From positions 310,001 to 374,000 of the forward strand of contig JAZGTN010000231.1 of the NCBI GenBank assembly GCA_037783415.1: DNA of 64,000 nucleotides, written 5' to 3'. Below, one piece after another: positions 27,101 to 37,800 of the stretch. A program made the position numbers and the translations under genes. The stretch comes from Leptasterias polaris. Its lineage: Eukaryota; Echinodermata; Asteroidea; Forcipulatida; Asteriidae. The notes below the pieces were generated by a model, which saw only the letters and a list, made by a program, of their open reading frames with translations, had not been told where the DNA came from and ran no database searches. How positions within the stretch are numbered: position 1 is the first letter of the stretch; each line of letters begins with the position of its first letter.

Positions 27101-27512
27101 TTGCAGTTATTCAAGATAAGCGAATTGTGCTCACGTGTCTGTCTGTCTGTCCGTCCGTCTGTCTTTGTAACATCCGTCCATTTGTTTTGTCTCAAGCAAA
27201 CACTTACCGGGGCTTGCCTCTATTTCACTATTTTTGTCTTGTTCCTACTTTTATATATCCCTAGCATACTCTGTTGTAATGAATATTATAGTTATGGAGG
27301 TGACATGAGATTTGTGAAATGGAAATAAATACTGTTGAATCAATACAATAAGACCTAGGCCCACCTTTTTGCAACTTTTTAATAATCAGCTCTTCAGCCA
27401 ACTCGTCAACAACTTCACCAGATCTGGTGAACTTGTAGAAGATGACAAATCCGAGGAGTAATAGCACAATAATTACTACAACCTTGGAGGAGATTACCGT
27501 TGATGTTGCCAT
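21168..27512 (-). CDS. abhd14a: ABHD14-type alpha/beta hydrolase, 5 coding exons
   Basis: Coding exons on the minus strand: 27512-27365, 25958-25831, 23996-23852, 23321-23089, 21356-21168. All junctions have GT-AG and matching phases, giving 280 residues against about 271 for human ABHD14A. Residues 10-27 (VVVIIVLLLLGFVIFY) form a membrane anchor, as in ABHD14A. The fold begins near VEIGSKGSAFRREV. LHGMRFKSQTW (about 108-118) is the oxyanion-loop region. The nucleophile elbow is SPSMS with Ser178, the acid is Asp229 in YGSKD, and the histidine is His256 in AGHACYLD. All are in the places known for the ABHD14 family. Human ABHD14B has been reported as a lysine deacetylase that transfers acetyl to CoA; whether this protein does the same is inference. 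The exon 3 acceptor has a weak pyrimidine tract. An upstream non-coding exon is likely because GATCTGCAG precedes the start. ACY1 lies 4.3 kb upstream on the same strand. Confidence 0.92.
23360..23790. repeat. Diverged tandem repeat in ABHD14 intron 3
   Basis: About five degenerate copies of a motif like TTTGCATCAAGATnnnGTACA...ATTnGTA recur at roughly 80-bp spacing. They look like decayed tandem duplications. No coding potential was seen. Confidence 0.5.
25177..25736. mobile_element. Inverted-repeat DNA element with CAGGGTTCTGCCCA ends
   Basis: The left end has GCATCAGGGTTCTGCCCAGG and, further in, GTGCCGGAAA. The right end has the inverted counterpart TTTTCCGGCACCGACC...TGGGCAGAACCCTGAAGC. 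GATTCTAAGCATCAGGGTTC is also repeated internally near 25365. It lies in ABHD14 intron 2. No transposase was seen. Confidence 0.65.
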
Positions 27513-28260
27513 TCAGTTGCAGTTAAAGTAGCACTGGTACCCTGCAGATCAAAATAAACACAACTTGTATTGTAGATAAAAAGAGATAATTCTAAATACT
27601 ATGTAAATAAATACCAAGGACATTACTATGAGGCCATTCTAAAACTAAAAATAGTTTATCAAAATACTTTGATCAAAACTCAAAGAATAAAAATGATCAA
27701 GGCAAACTTTTTGAAAGCTTCGTCACAAATGTTGGGAGGATGTTTGGAAGTTTTTGCACTCACCCCCCCCCCAAAAAAAGTCCTCCAAAATCAAAGAAGA
27801 AAAAGTCTGACCAAAATTTAAAAAAATGGTGCGCAAAAAATGAAGCACAAAATGGGCCAAATGGCTTACTGGGCCTTTATTTTCAACAAATGTCCAAATC
27901 CCCCCATTTTTGCTGCGTGACGGGCGGTGCTAAACTATAAAGCACCATAAATTTTTGTTCATACCCCCCCCCCCCCCCCCAAACAAATAATAATAAAATA
28001 AAATTATTACTGGTTACGGGATTGGTCTCACTCAGCTTACCTCATTACAATGTAACTAGTAATAGGCTAATTCAGTCAACTGTCAACTCAATACATAATA
28101 TTAGAACCCCCCCCCCCCCCCAGATTGAGTCACTGAGATTAGACTAGTCTTTTGCACAACATACGTACCACATGGCATGTACCTATGAATAGTATTTCCA
28201 TTAAAATTAAAAGTTCTACAACTCCAAGTGCAAACAATGTACAAAGTCTCATCAGATTTA

Positions 28261-28336
28261 GTTGCGATAATCGTAACTCTCGATCCTCTCCCGACGGGCT
28301 TGCCCGTCGGGAGAGGAGAGTTACGATTATCGCAAC
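28261..28336. repeat. Long hairpin inverted repeat upstream of ABHD14
   Basis: Two 36-bp-class arms meet at CCCGACGGGC-TT-GCCCGTCGGG. The only mismatch is an extra CGAT in the left arm, after GTTGCGATAATCGTAACTCT. The hairpin lies about 750 bp upstream of the ABHD14 start codon. Confidence 0.9.
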
Positions 28337-28859
28337 GAACTACATGATTCAGTCAGAGCATGCATCTCTTTATGGAGGCAGAGAGTAGAGACATGTCACT
28401 ACACAGTCAGCTCAGAAGAAGTTGTTTACAAGTTTTTACATATTATGAGATATGCAAAGACATAGAAAGCACGTGGTAAGCAAGTAAACTGTTCACTCAA
28501 ATTATTTAAAAGGTGTTAATTAATACACTTACACTCACGTCTTGTCAATGATTGACACAAACTGCGACAAAAACAAACTTGAAGTTGTATGTAGACGTCA
28601 TCTACTTGAGCGCCCTCTATAGTTCTTGCTTGTTTGGGCCCTTTTCGAAACCACGGCTTTGGACGGCGGCCTAGGCGCAGTTACTTTCACTATTTTTTTG
28701 TAAACCTGTTCTTTGGCACAGTACAGCAGGGTGTCGAACAGGTGGGCGGGGCTGAAGCTTGAGGCAAAGTAGGAAGCTTGAGGCAAAGTAGGAACCTTGA
28801 CTTCGACATTGACTAAAATGCTGATGAATAAGTTGTCACAAAAAGATGAAACCGCAGTT

Positions 28860-29250
28860 ATATCTTATAAAGTTTTACAAAAAATGTGTTTATAGTCATT
28901 TAGTGACTATAATTTTGAAGATACCTTTGCGGACTATTATTGTTATAATATTTTGCCACAAAGTTTACCATTTTTAGTGACAAACATTACGGGGACAGTG
29001 CAAGAAAAACGAGGTGTTCATTGGTCAAGCGTTGGCGATTTTGACTCCATAATTATCGTCCGCTCATCTCCATACTGTCCCTTATAATATGATCATGTGA
29101 TTGACAGGAAGAGGCTTCCCAAATAAAAATATCACTCATGCCGGCTAGTGACAAACTAAATTCCCGCTACATTTCAAGTATGTTGTTTATTACAAGCGGG
29201 TGAACACACAGGATAAAGGTGTATGCTTCAAGCTATGTGCACATTTTTAA
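28860..29250. repeat. Dispersed repeat, inverted partner of 52900-53290
   Basis: The reverse complement of this segment matches the region at 52900-53290 over about 380 bp. Shared blocks include TTTGGGAAGCCTCTTCCTG, GCCAACGCTTGACCAATGA and AATAGTCCGCAAAG. Both copies contain CCAAT-type boxes. The pair flanks the ACY1 gene in opposite orientation. Confidence 0.75.
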
Positions 29251-29455
29251 TGGAGATCGATGGTCCATACGCACAAAGAATAGACCCCTTGCATGACGTC
29301 ACACTCTAAAAAAGTGCCCTTTAATACTGAGGCCAAAAAGCGCCCCACTGAGGCAAAAGGAGGCAAAAGGAGGCAAATCGTTTGACGATAGATGTTCTTT
29401 GTGCGTAAAATAGTGCCTGTGACCTCATGCATGTTAAGGTGCCATTTACTCGCTA

Positions 29456-29767
29456 TATAGACCTTTCTTTTGCAACGTCACAGCCCGAGTTTTTGCCAAC
29501 CCAGGTTGGAAAAGTATGGAAAGCCATAACTGCAAATCAAAAACAGATTGCCACAGTTTGTAGCAGTGTTACACAAATATTCAAAAATAGTGTTGAATTT
29601 GTTGGAAAAAAATCAACCAATCATGCCTGGAAGGTATTTCCGTTCATGAATCTTTACAGAAAATGTTGAATTTGGTCACAACATTTTTTAACACGATTGA
29701 ATGTTTTGCTAACATTCGGCCCATGCCAACCGGCGCACTTTGTTTATCAACAAAAGAAAGGTCTATA
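29456..29767. mobile_element. MITE with perfect TATAGACCTTTCTTTTG ends
   Basis: The 17-bp left end TATAGACCTTTCTTTTG is exactly inverted at the right end (CAAAAGAAAGGTCTATA). An adjacent relative with ends ATAGACCCCTTGCATGACGT begins at about 29280. Confidence 0.8.
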
Positions 29768-30280
29768 GTTCACCATGGAGGAAGGAAGAGTTCACTGAGC
29801 AGATGTCATACGGTAAATTAACATGGTCTGGTGGAACTTGAGTCAGACGAAATTTCTATAGAATTCGCAAAATGGGGGGGGGGGGGGGGGGGTGCAACAG
29901 AATCTAGTGCTACACCGGTCTTTATATCACATGTTAACACAGCACCACGTTACCAGTCTTCGACAAAGCAGTGTGCACAAAATCTCCAGGGCGTTTATTA
30001 AATCACCAATCAAATATATTGTGTTTCTTTAATATTCATTTAATTTTAATTTTATTTCATTTATTTCATTTATCCAGGACAATAAAATACCTGGACAAGC
30101 CAACGTTTAAAAACCTGTCACCATAGATTGTATCAGACCCAATAAAACCTCTACAATCAAAATATATAAAAAAACATAAAGATATTAAAACATTCAACTA
30201 TTACAGCTTTGCAGGTGAAGAAAGTGAAGAGCCATGAACCAAATCAACAGGCACTTTAGAAAATGTATTATGACAATTAA

Positions 30281-30510
30281 AGCCGTTTCCCAGGTTGTAT
30301 CTTTAAACTCGGGTGTGTGATCCTTGGCTACACGGCAGTTTACGGTTGAACGGCTTCTGACTGGCACCCACCGAACAAGGATATTGACAAAATAGGGAGA
30401 CCGCCAACATAGGGCTAGATAGCTCAGTTGGTAGAGCGCCGGCACGTCAATCCAGAGGTCGTTGGTTCAAATCCCGCTCTAGTCAATTTTCCTTGTTCAA
30501 CCCAAAATCA
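30281..30510 (+). repeat. Composite repeat ending in tRNA-Asp-like segment
   Basis: The body is shared with 20540-20860 and is followed by a tRNA-like segment at about 30414-30487. The D stem (GCTC/GAGC) and the 7-bp acceptor stem still pair, and the loop reads ACGTCAA with GTC in the anticodon position. The anticodon stem and T stem are mismatched. This is therefore a tRNA-derived repeat rather than a working tRNA gene. Confidence 0.6.
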
Positions 30511-30516
30511 TGACAA

Positions 30517-30854
30517 TTAAAGCATCGTACAATATTGGTTATTGTCAAAAAACCAGTATTCACACTTGATGTGACCCAACATATACATGAAATAACAAAC
30601 CTGTTAATTCGGTCTACGGAGTCATAAGAAAACAGAGAAAAACCCCATTATATATTTTCACAGTTATCAAACATCGGATTTTATCACGCGTGATAAAGAC
30701 CAATTGTTTTACTCATTTCCTAAAAATATAGCATTTCAAGTAAAACTATTTCAAAGGAAGTTTTCCACTAAGTGACTATGACCATCTTTATACCATTTAA
30801 TGTATATGCAAATCTGTGAACACCTATATTTTCAATCTTGTACACACCCTTTAA
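30517..30854. mobile_element. TTAA-flanked non-autonomous element, inverted copy
   Basis: The ends are TTAAAGCATCGTACAATATT and ...CACACCCTTTAA. The interior is the reverse complement of the family seen at 18811-19164. Confidence 0.7.
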
Positions 30855-31304
30855 AGATATTTCATATTAAGCTATGGAGACCAATACAAAAAACAGAAAT
30901 AAACTAAAAATAATTTAATGAATATAAAAAAAAAAAATCAACAGTCAAAGAAACATTTTTGATAGAAATCTTATTTAGTTTGAAAACCTTTGTCTTATGA
31001 ATTTAAACAGCTTTACCACCTGCTATGACTACTGTGAAAATGTTTTGGTATTGCATATGTTACATATGTTAATACAAATTCACCCAGCCACCATCTTTAT
31101 GGTCATGTTCCTTGTGCACAGTAACAATGCTGACAGCGAAAATACAAAAGGGAGCCATACTTTTTTCCCCCCAGCATTTTTTGGTTGCATTAATTTGAAT
31201 GGGGAAAAACAAAATGGCTGCCCAATGTATGATAAGGTTATCAATATAAAATTAAAATAAAATATGCAACTAAGGACGTTTCTGAAAAATGGACCAAGCA
31301 TGAT

Positions 31305-31310
31305 TTTATT
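31305..31310 (-). terminator. Candidate poly(A) signal for ACY1
   Basis: TTTATT on the plus strand is AATAAA on the ACY1 strand, about 500 bp past the stop codon. Confidence 0.35.
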
Positions 31311-31809
31311 TGAGCATAATTTGTAAATAGGAAAATTTCATGCAGTTTTTCAGTGCAGGCTTCTGACCTTTTCAAGTTAACTCTCCTACTTTTCACCATT
31401 ACCTTTCCCAGTGACTTGACCAACCATTTAGAACCATTCAACTCAACAGTTTGTGTATGGTAAAACAGCTACACACTGAACTATCTGTGTGTTGTGTATG
31501 TGTAGATGCATTCAAAGCATGATATCGTAATGCAGGATGGTGTAGTGTGTCTCTCATTTAAAACCGCAGTGAATCACATTAAATGGTCACACAGTACAAG
31601 GGGAGACTGTTTAGATGTTCTTCACCACATGATATCATTATTGCAGGCTGGCATAATTTATCTATCGTTCCCAGTGGATGGTATTGAATGGTCAGACAAG
31701 CCCACATCACTGCTAAATTGTTTTTGTAGTCCCGGGCTTGTGACTAAATTAAGTACTGACTTGCATCAATTTCTCTGCATCTACACTTGCAGCAAATCTT
31801 AAACTCTGT

Positions 31810-34800
31810 TCAGTCCTCCTTGTTTTGCTCCACATTGCCCAGGGCCATGATGATCTCTTCATAGATGCTGATCCCTTTCATGAAGACGTCTTCGTTCAGG
31901 AACTCATTGTGGTCGTGGAGGAGGATCGGCGTATTGTTCATGGGGGAAAACCCAAGGCACTGGTATCCTGCCTTCCGCAGGAACCAACTGTCTGTTGCAG
32001 CTGGGAAGATCTCAATCTCCAGGTCAACTCCTCTGAAAGGAAAAAAAAATTGATCTGAAGGTCATAGGTCATAACATGTGTGTTTATTGCATAAGCAATA
32101 AATAACAATACAATAAATAAAAAACATGATTTGGTTTAGCCCTACACCGATGTATGATAAGTACTTTTTACTCAGTTCTTTTCAAGTCCTGTGGAAATGA
32201 ATCTGCAAGCACCTCATATGAAAAAACAGGATTCGAACCCATGACCATTCGCCTTATAGAGCAGATGTCTGAACCACTACACCACTGAGCTTGCCCGGAG
32301 ACAAGAGGCAGGTTCAAATTTTATATTAAGCTGAGGGTAATTGCAAATAATTCACAGCCACTAGGCGAGGTGTACACTTCACTAAGATCCAAAAGAAGAA
32401 AGATAAGCATGAGAAGAAACCTGGAGGAAAACTTACACTTTCTTGCAGGCGCCTTCAAAAGCCATCCACCATACGCTCTTGTTACCAGTCTCTGTGATAT
32501 AGACCTCACTTTTCTGTCAAAAGTATCAGACGTCATTAAGAGAAAGTTTTTAGTGCAATACCAACATTTTGAGAAAAACAACTGCACATTGGCTGATATC
32601 ATTTCCTGTTTTGGAGGAAATGGGATCAGCGGGGAATCTTTCTCATTCTACCTCGTAACCATGGAAACAGAACCTGGAAATTACAGTTCTGTGTCTGCTG
32701 TGCACACTGCTCACCCTCTCATGTCAGCTGTGGACACAGAGTTTCAACACCAGGTGACATGCCTATTATAGGGCTAAATAATTCAGATCAAACAGGGAGA
32801 GATGAAATTTGCCAAACAGCTAAAATGGCAGGGCGCACGACTTGCCTCAGAATAGATCTGCACAGGTAACTACACGCATGCCATTCTCCAGGTTTCATTC
32901 GCTCTTAACCTATTACTTTTATCTCTTAACTTTATAATACATTCACTCACACAAAATTACCTCAAACTGTAAAAATGCGAAACTCATTTGGTGACACTCA
33001 AAGTATTAAATTCAAAACTTAATTTGTATAAGATTGATATCATTACCAGTATCGATAATAACAAGGAATATTTCTGTCTAAAAAGCTACAGGCCTGGAAT
33101 TACACAGAGGCCATAACTGGGTCTGACAAGTTTACCATAGACTTTCAACGGAAGTGCCCTTTGCAAAATGAAAATGTAAAGTGCAAAATGACAATGCATT
33201 GTCCTCTCAAAGATTAAAGGCACCTGGCAGTGGTATTTTTTCAAAATAAAGCTTTTGTCATTAATATATACATTTTTATGAGTGGAATGTGAATAAACAA
33301 TTTACTAAGGTTAAAAAATTGTATTTTTCTTTTAATTACAAATAAAAAAATAGGCCCCCCTTTACATGGCGCTGTTCGTGACGTCAATCGAGGCAGGAGA
33401 AAATGTGTAGTCTGGCCCCGTACATTACGTCTGGGTACCTGATCAGTATGATGCGTTTTCGTATTCGGACGTCACCACCCAATGCAATCCTATGACAGTG
33501 TACAGTCGACTAATACGAGACGCCAGTTTATACAAGGTTTTTCACCGGTCCCGAACTGTCCCATGCGCGTTTCTATGTCTTAAAAACGGAAGATACGAGC
33601 ATGGTCATAACGAGAACACGGATAATACGAGGTATTGTTTTTCCACCAGAAACATTTCGCTGGTAACCTAAGCTTCACTGCAACTTCCCTTGCACACTAC
33701 TACCAACGAAAAAATCCTCGGGCTATCCAAGTGTTCGCTGCATAGCGCTGAAAACGACGTCGGACCGGACCACTTTGCCCTCGTTAGCCTGGCTGACCCC
33801 ATCTTTAGTCGTTTTCAGCAGCAATTTTCGCTGGAAAAATGCAAGAAAAACCCCCCTTTTGGATAACCAAACGAAACGTACAATCTCACTACTTGCACGT
33901 GTATATACAACGTAAATGCAGGCAAGTTCGAGTGGGGTCGATGTGCAATCGAGGCGAAGTCTTCCTCGATTGACGTCACAAAAAGGGATGGGCGGAGTCG
34001 CCCCCAAACAACTTTATCTATTTTTTTAACATATAAATACTGACAAACAATTACTCAAAAAATTGTTTTATTGTTAATATACATATATACTCTTATATTA
34101 AAAAAAAAAAAAATCTATTTCCAGGTGACTTTAAATTTCAGGACGTCATTTGAGTAGAAAATATTCCCCCAGTACTGAGTTCTTGTTCCTTTTTGTATTA
34201 AGTTTAGAAAGCATAGAGCAAGTTTGATCAAGGACCATAGTTAACCATAGTTCCTCTCTGATTGAATGCACGCTAGTCAACGAAGGTTGGACCAGAGTCT
34301 AGTCAAAGATTTGCGACCAGCCTATCGCTCGTAACCAATATACTTTTCAATAACACAGCGTATAGAGAGGACCAGTTATCAGAAAAATTTATTTGACATA
34401 TTACAAACAACAATCACACAGTCATGATTTTACCAACTTTGAGCACATACTTACTTAATGTATTTAAATTGAATAAAAAGCTTGGGTACTGTTTGTCCAC
34501 AATCGTCGAAGGCACACAATATCGCTTGTGAGATATACTAATATACCGAGCAGATATCGTCAGAGTGGACGTCCAAAAACATAAACAAACTGGCCACTGG
34601 TATTTTATGGTCACATTGGCATGACATGACTAGATTTCTTCGCACTTCAACTTTGGTGTACATGTGCTACCTACGTCACAGTTTACAATTTAAACTAGAG
34701 TTCCGCACCAATCACGCATCATAACTTAAAGTGAGCTTTTGGGTACTTGACAGTTGAAGCTAGCTTATTGCAACTGCTGTATCATAGATCTGTATATTAA

Positions 34801-37800
34801 ATCAAGGCTTGGAAAAATGCAGAAATATTGACCAGGGCAAAATTAGAACCAGCAACGTGGAGGGCGAACTAAAACACACGAGCATCTACCAATTGATCAA
34901 GCCCTATATTGGAAGCACCCTTTAACAAAAGTACATATTTGTCGCTTAGGGCCAAATAAAATGAAAGCGTCCAAAGAGGATTCATGTTTGTGGATTCCAC
35001 TTTGAATTTATTTAGTAAATATGCCAAAAGGGAAACTGAATATTTACCTCAATAAACTTGTATGTTACACCTTCGCCAGCCTCGGTAATCCAGTGATCAA
35101 TCTTTTCTTCCAGCTCCTTCAACGGTGCAAACAAAACAAAAGATGTTACAATGGAGTGACAATTGTTTTACTTGTTTACTTTCTACTGGGTCTTAAATAT
35201 TGTTGTGTCGTTGCAAAAATGATGTATGTCTTAAAATAGCACTTCAAGAATATGCACATGATTGAAATTGTCAAAATGTTGTTTTTCGCTTAAAATGGCC
35301 TGGATGTACACACAAAACAAGTAAGCGACAAGGAACAGTGTATATTTTGCACGGAGAATTTTCATGCAAGATATGTTTTTGCAAAATCGAGATACAATGT
35401 TCTTGCACTGTCACCAAAACTGATGAAAGGCCTCATGAAAATGCAAAATAATCAACTTTTACAAATCTTGGCTGGTTAAAGAAAGGAACAGGTCTTCGAT
35501 TGCATAAGGCCTCCCCCAGTGCTTTTGGACCCGGGCCAACAAACCATGACCACAGACATGTGTATCCACTACAGCATCTCACCAAACGTGGCCTGTTGAC
35601 ATAACCACCGCCAACACGCACAGAAACTCCAATGCCAGTTTATAAGACCACCACTGTGTGTTGCGTTCGAGTTTTGGGCGTAATTGCGTCCTCCGAAACA
35701 AACTGATTAAAACAAGTAAATCCATCTTTACCAAGATAAGACTCTCTTCTACTACCCCATACATCTGCTGCTATATAGAGTCTTCAAATCTCAAATTAGA
35801 GTCATCACATGTTATCAGAAATCATCCACTTGATAACCTACCTTCATGTCGGTGTTTGGTGAGACGCGGATGTCAGCCGTCAATGTGAACTCGCTTGGTA
35901 CCAGGCAATACATCATCCCTCCCTGTAAGAATAACACAGACTCAAAATGAAATAATGCCAGCAACTCGCACTACTACACATTTGCAAGTGGCTCTATTTG
36001 AAACTGCAGTTATATTAAGACAAGCTTTGATACATGTTTATGGATCTACAATATACACACAAAGTACAAAATTGCAGCTTGGGATGAAAAGAGGCATTGA
36101 AGGAACGGAGGACAGAGCACTGTTAAACAGTGGCAGGCCTTGAACTTTACTCTTGAAGGGGCTGTGCATTTTTCATCTGGTACATGTAAAGGGCATTTAT
36201 ATGAGGAAAACGTAAATTTGTAAAACGTAAAACAGCGATCACTAGCGTGGGTGCTGTGGGTTAATTTGCATCCTGCTGTGGGTGTGTGGGGGTTGGGGAG
36301 GGGATATTTATAACTAAGTAGGCCTGGAATTACAAGGAGGCCATGGCATCAGTGTTGCCCATGTTCTTTGCCTTACTGCCCTTTCAAAATATTCCCATAG
36401 ACTGTATTTATTGATTGATAACCGACAGCAGTTTACCACCACTAACAGGTATCATCAAATAAGAAATAAGAAAACATCAACAATTTTTTACAGCATTTCT
36501 TTTGTTTTAGCCAAATGGCGTTGACATTAATATAGGGGTCCAAAAATAATAAATGTCGGGAGATCTCAAGACCAATCCACACACCAAATTTGGAGTTGAT
36601 ATCCCAAGTCCTTCTGAGTTATAGCTCAGACAACATTTCTATTGTTTTAGCCATAACCTTGACATTTTACTTAGGGGGTCCAAAAACAATAAGCCTCTGG
36701 GGAACCTCAAGACTAATCAATACACCAAGCTTGGAGTTGCCGAATCCTTCTTGATGAGTTATTGCTTGGACAATTATTGCACACATGTACAAACCGCACA
36801 AACCACACAAACATGCACTCTTACATAAGTTACGGGGTACTTCCATTGTAGTTCAAAATGTAGTTGGTAGTTGATCATGTGCGACGCTGAGGAACATGTA
36901 AACAAAATGGTTGTGAATGTGTTTTAATATAGGAAAAAACCCAATCATGTTAAGTATTCTTCTCTGGTGAAGAATTGGCAAATTAAACCTTTGACACAGC
37001 TTCAAGTAGGATACAAATTCTGATATAGCTTCATGACTGTCAAAGTATTCCGAAAAGCAAAAAGAAAATGGCCCACAAGCACAGAGAAAAAAAACCAAAG
37101 CCTGATGTGTCTGTGAAGATGGCTTTTTTTTTGTGGAGAAAGTTAATTTCATTGACTACAGGGAATGGCAGGGTATAGTCTTGGTGCAAGACAATGTTGT
37201 TCGATATCACTCAACTGTCGTGATTCCCTGCTCAGAGCCGTGCACATTACTATCGAACAATAGCGGACGCTGTTGGGAAAACTTCCATCAACCATCACAC
37301 AAACAGGTTCATGGTTTCCAGTGAATGCACTCCATCGGTGGAATAGTCCCGACAGGATGGCTGACCATTTCAAAGGGTTAGCATTCTATTGAGGATGAGG
37401 GAGGGATATTGGTAGAGAAGGTAGAGAAGGGAAAGATGGCTGACCATTTCAAAGGGTTAGCATTCTATTGAGGGAAGAGGGAGGGGTATTGGTAGAGAAG
37501 GGAAAGATGGCTGACCATTTCAAAGGGTTAGCATTCTATTGAGGAAGAGATATTGGCAGAGAGGGGAAAGATGGCTGACCATTTCAAAGGATTAGCATTC
37601 TATTGAGGAAGAGGGAGGGCTATTGGTAGAGAAGGGAAAGATGGCTGACCATTTCAAAGGGCTAGCATTCTATTGAGGAAGAGGGAGGGGTATTGGCAGA
37701 GAAGGGAAAGATGGCTGACCATTTCAAAGGGCTAGCATTCTATTGAGGAAGAGGGAGGGATGGCAGAGAGGGGAAAGATGGCTGACCATTTCAAAGGGTT

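Larger units (their letters stand above)
27513..31304. other. Intergenic region between ABHD14 and ACY1
   Basis: No coding exon was recognised. Contents: poly(C) runs (about 27965-27980 and 28107-28121), the hairpin at 28261-28336, a repeat at 28860-29250, MITE-like DNA at 29280-29767, poly(G) at about 29874-29892, a tRNA-like composite repeat ending near 30510, and a TTAA-flanked element at 30517-30854. The ABHD14 promoter should lie just above 27512. Confidence 0.55.

Noticed and set aside
30414..30487. Functional tRNA-Asp gene
   Set aside because: Anticodon and T stems are mismatched and the segment belongs to a repeat family; called a tRNA-derived repeat.
32370..32771. 133-codon plus-strand frame
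   Set aside because: It overlaps ACY1 exon 14 on the opposite strand, which is supported by phase and conserved residues.
33723..34007. 94-codon protein frame on the minus strand
   Set aside because: It lies inside a TTAA-flanked element, has no recognised domain and no support as a host gene.
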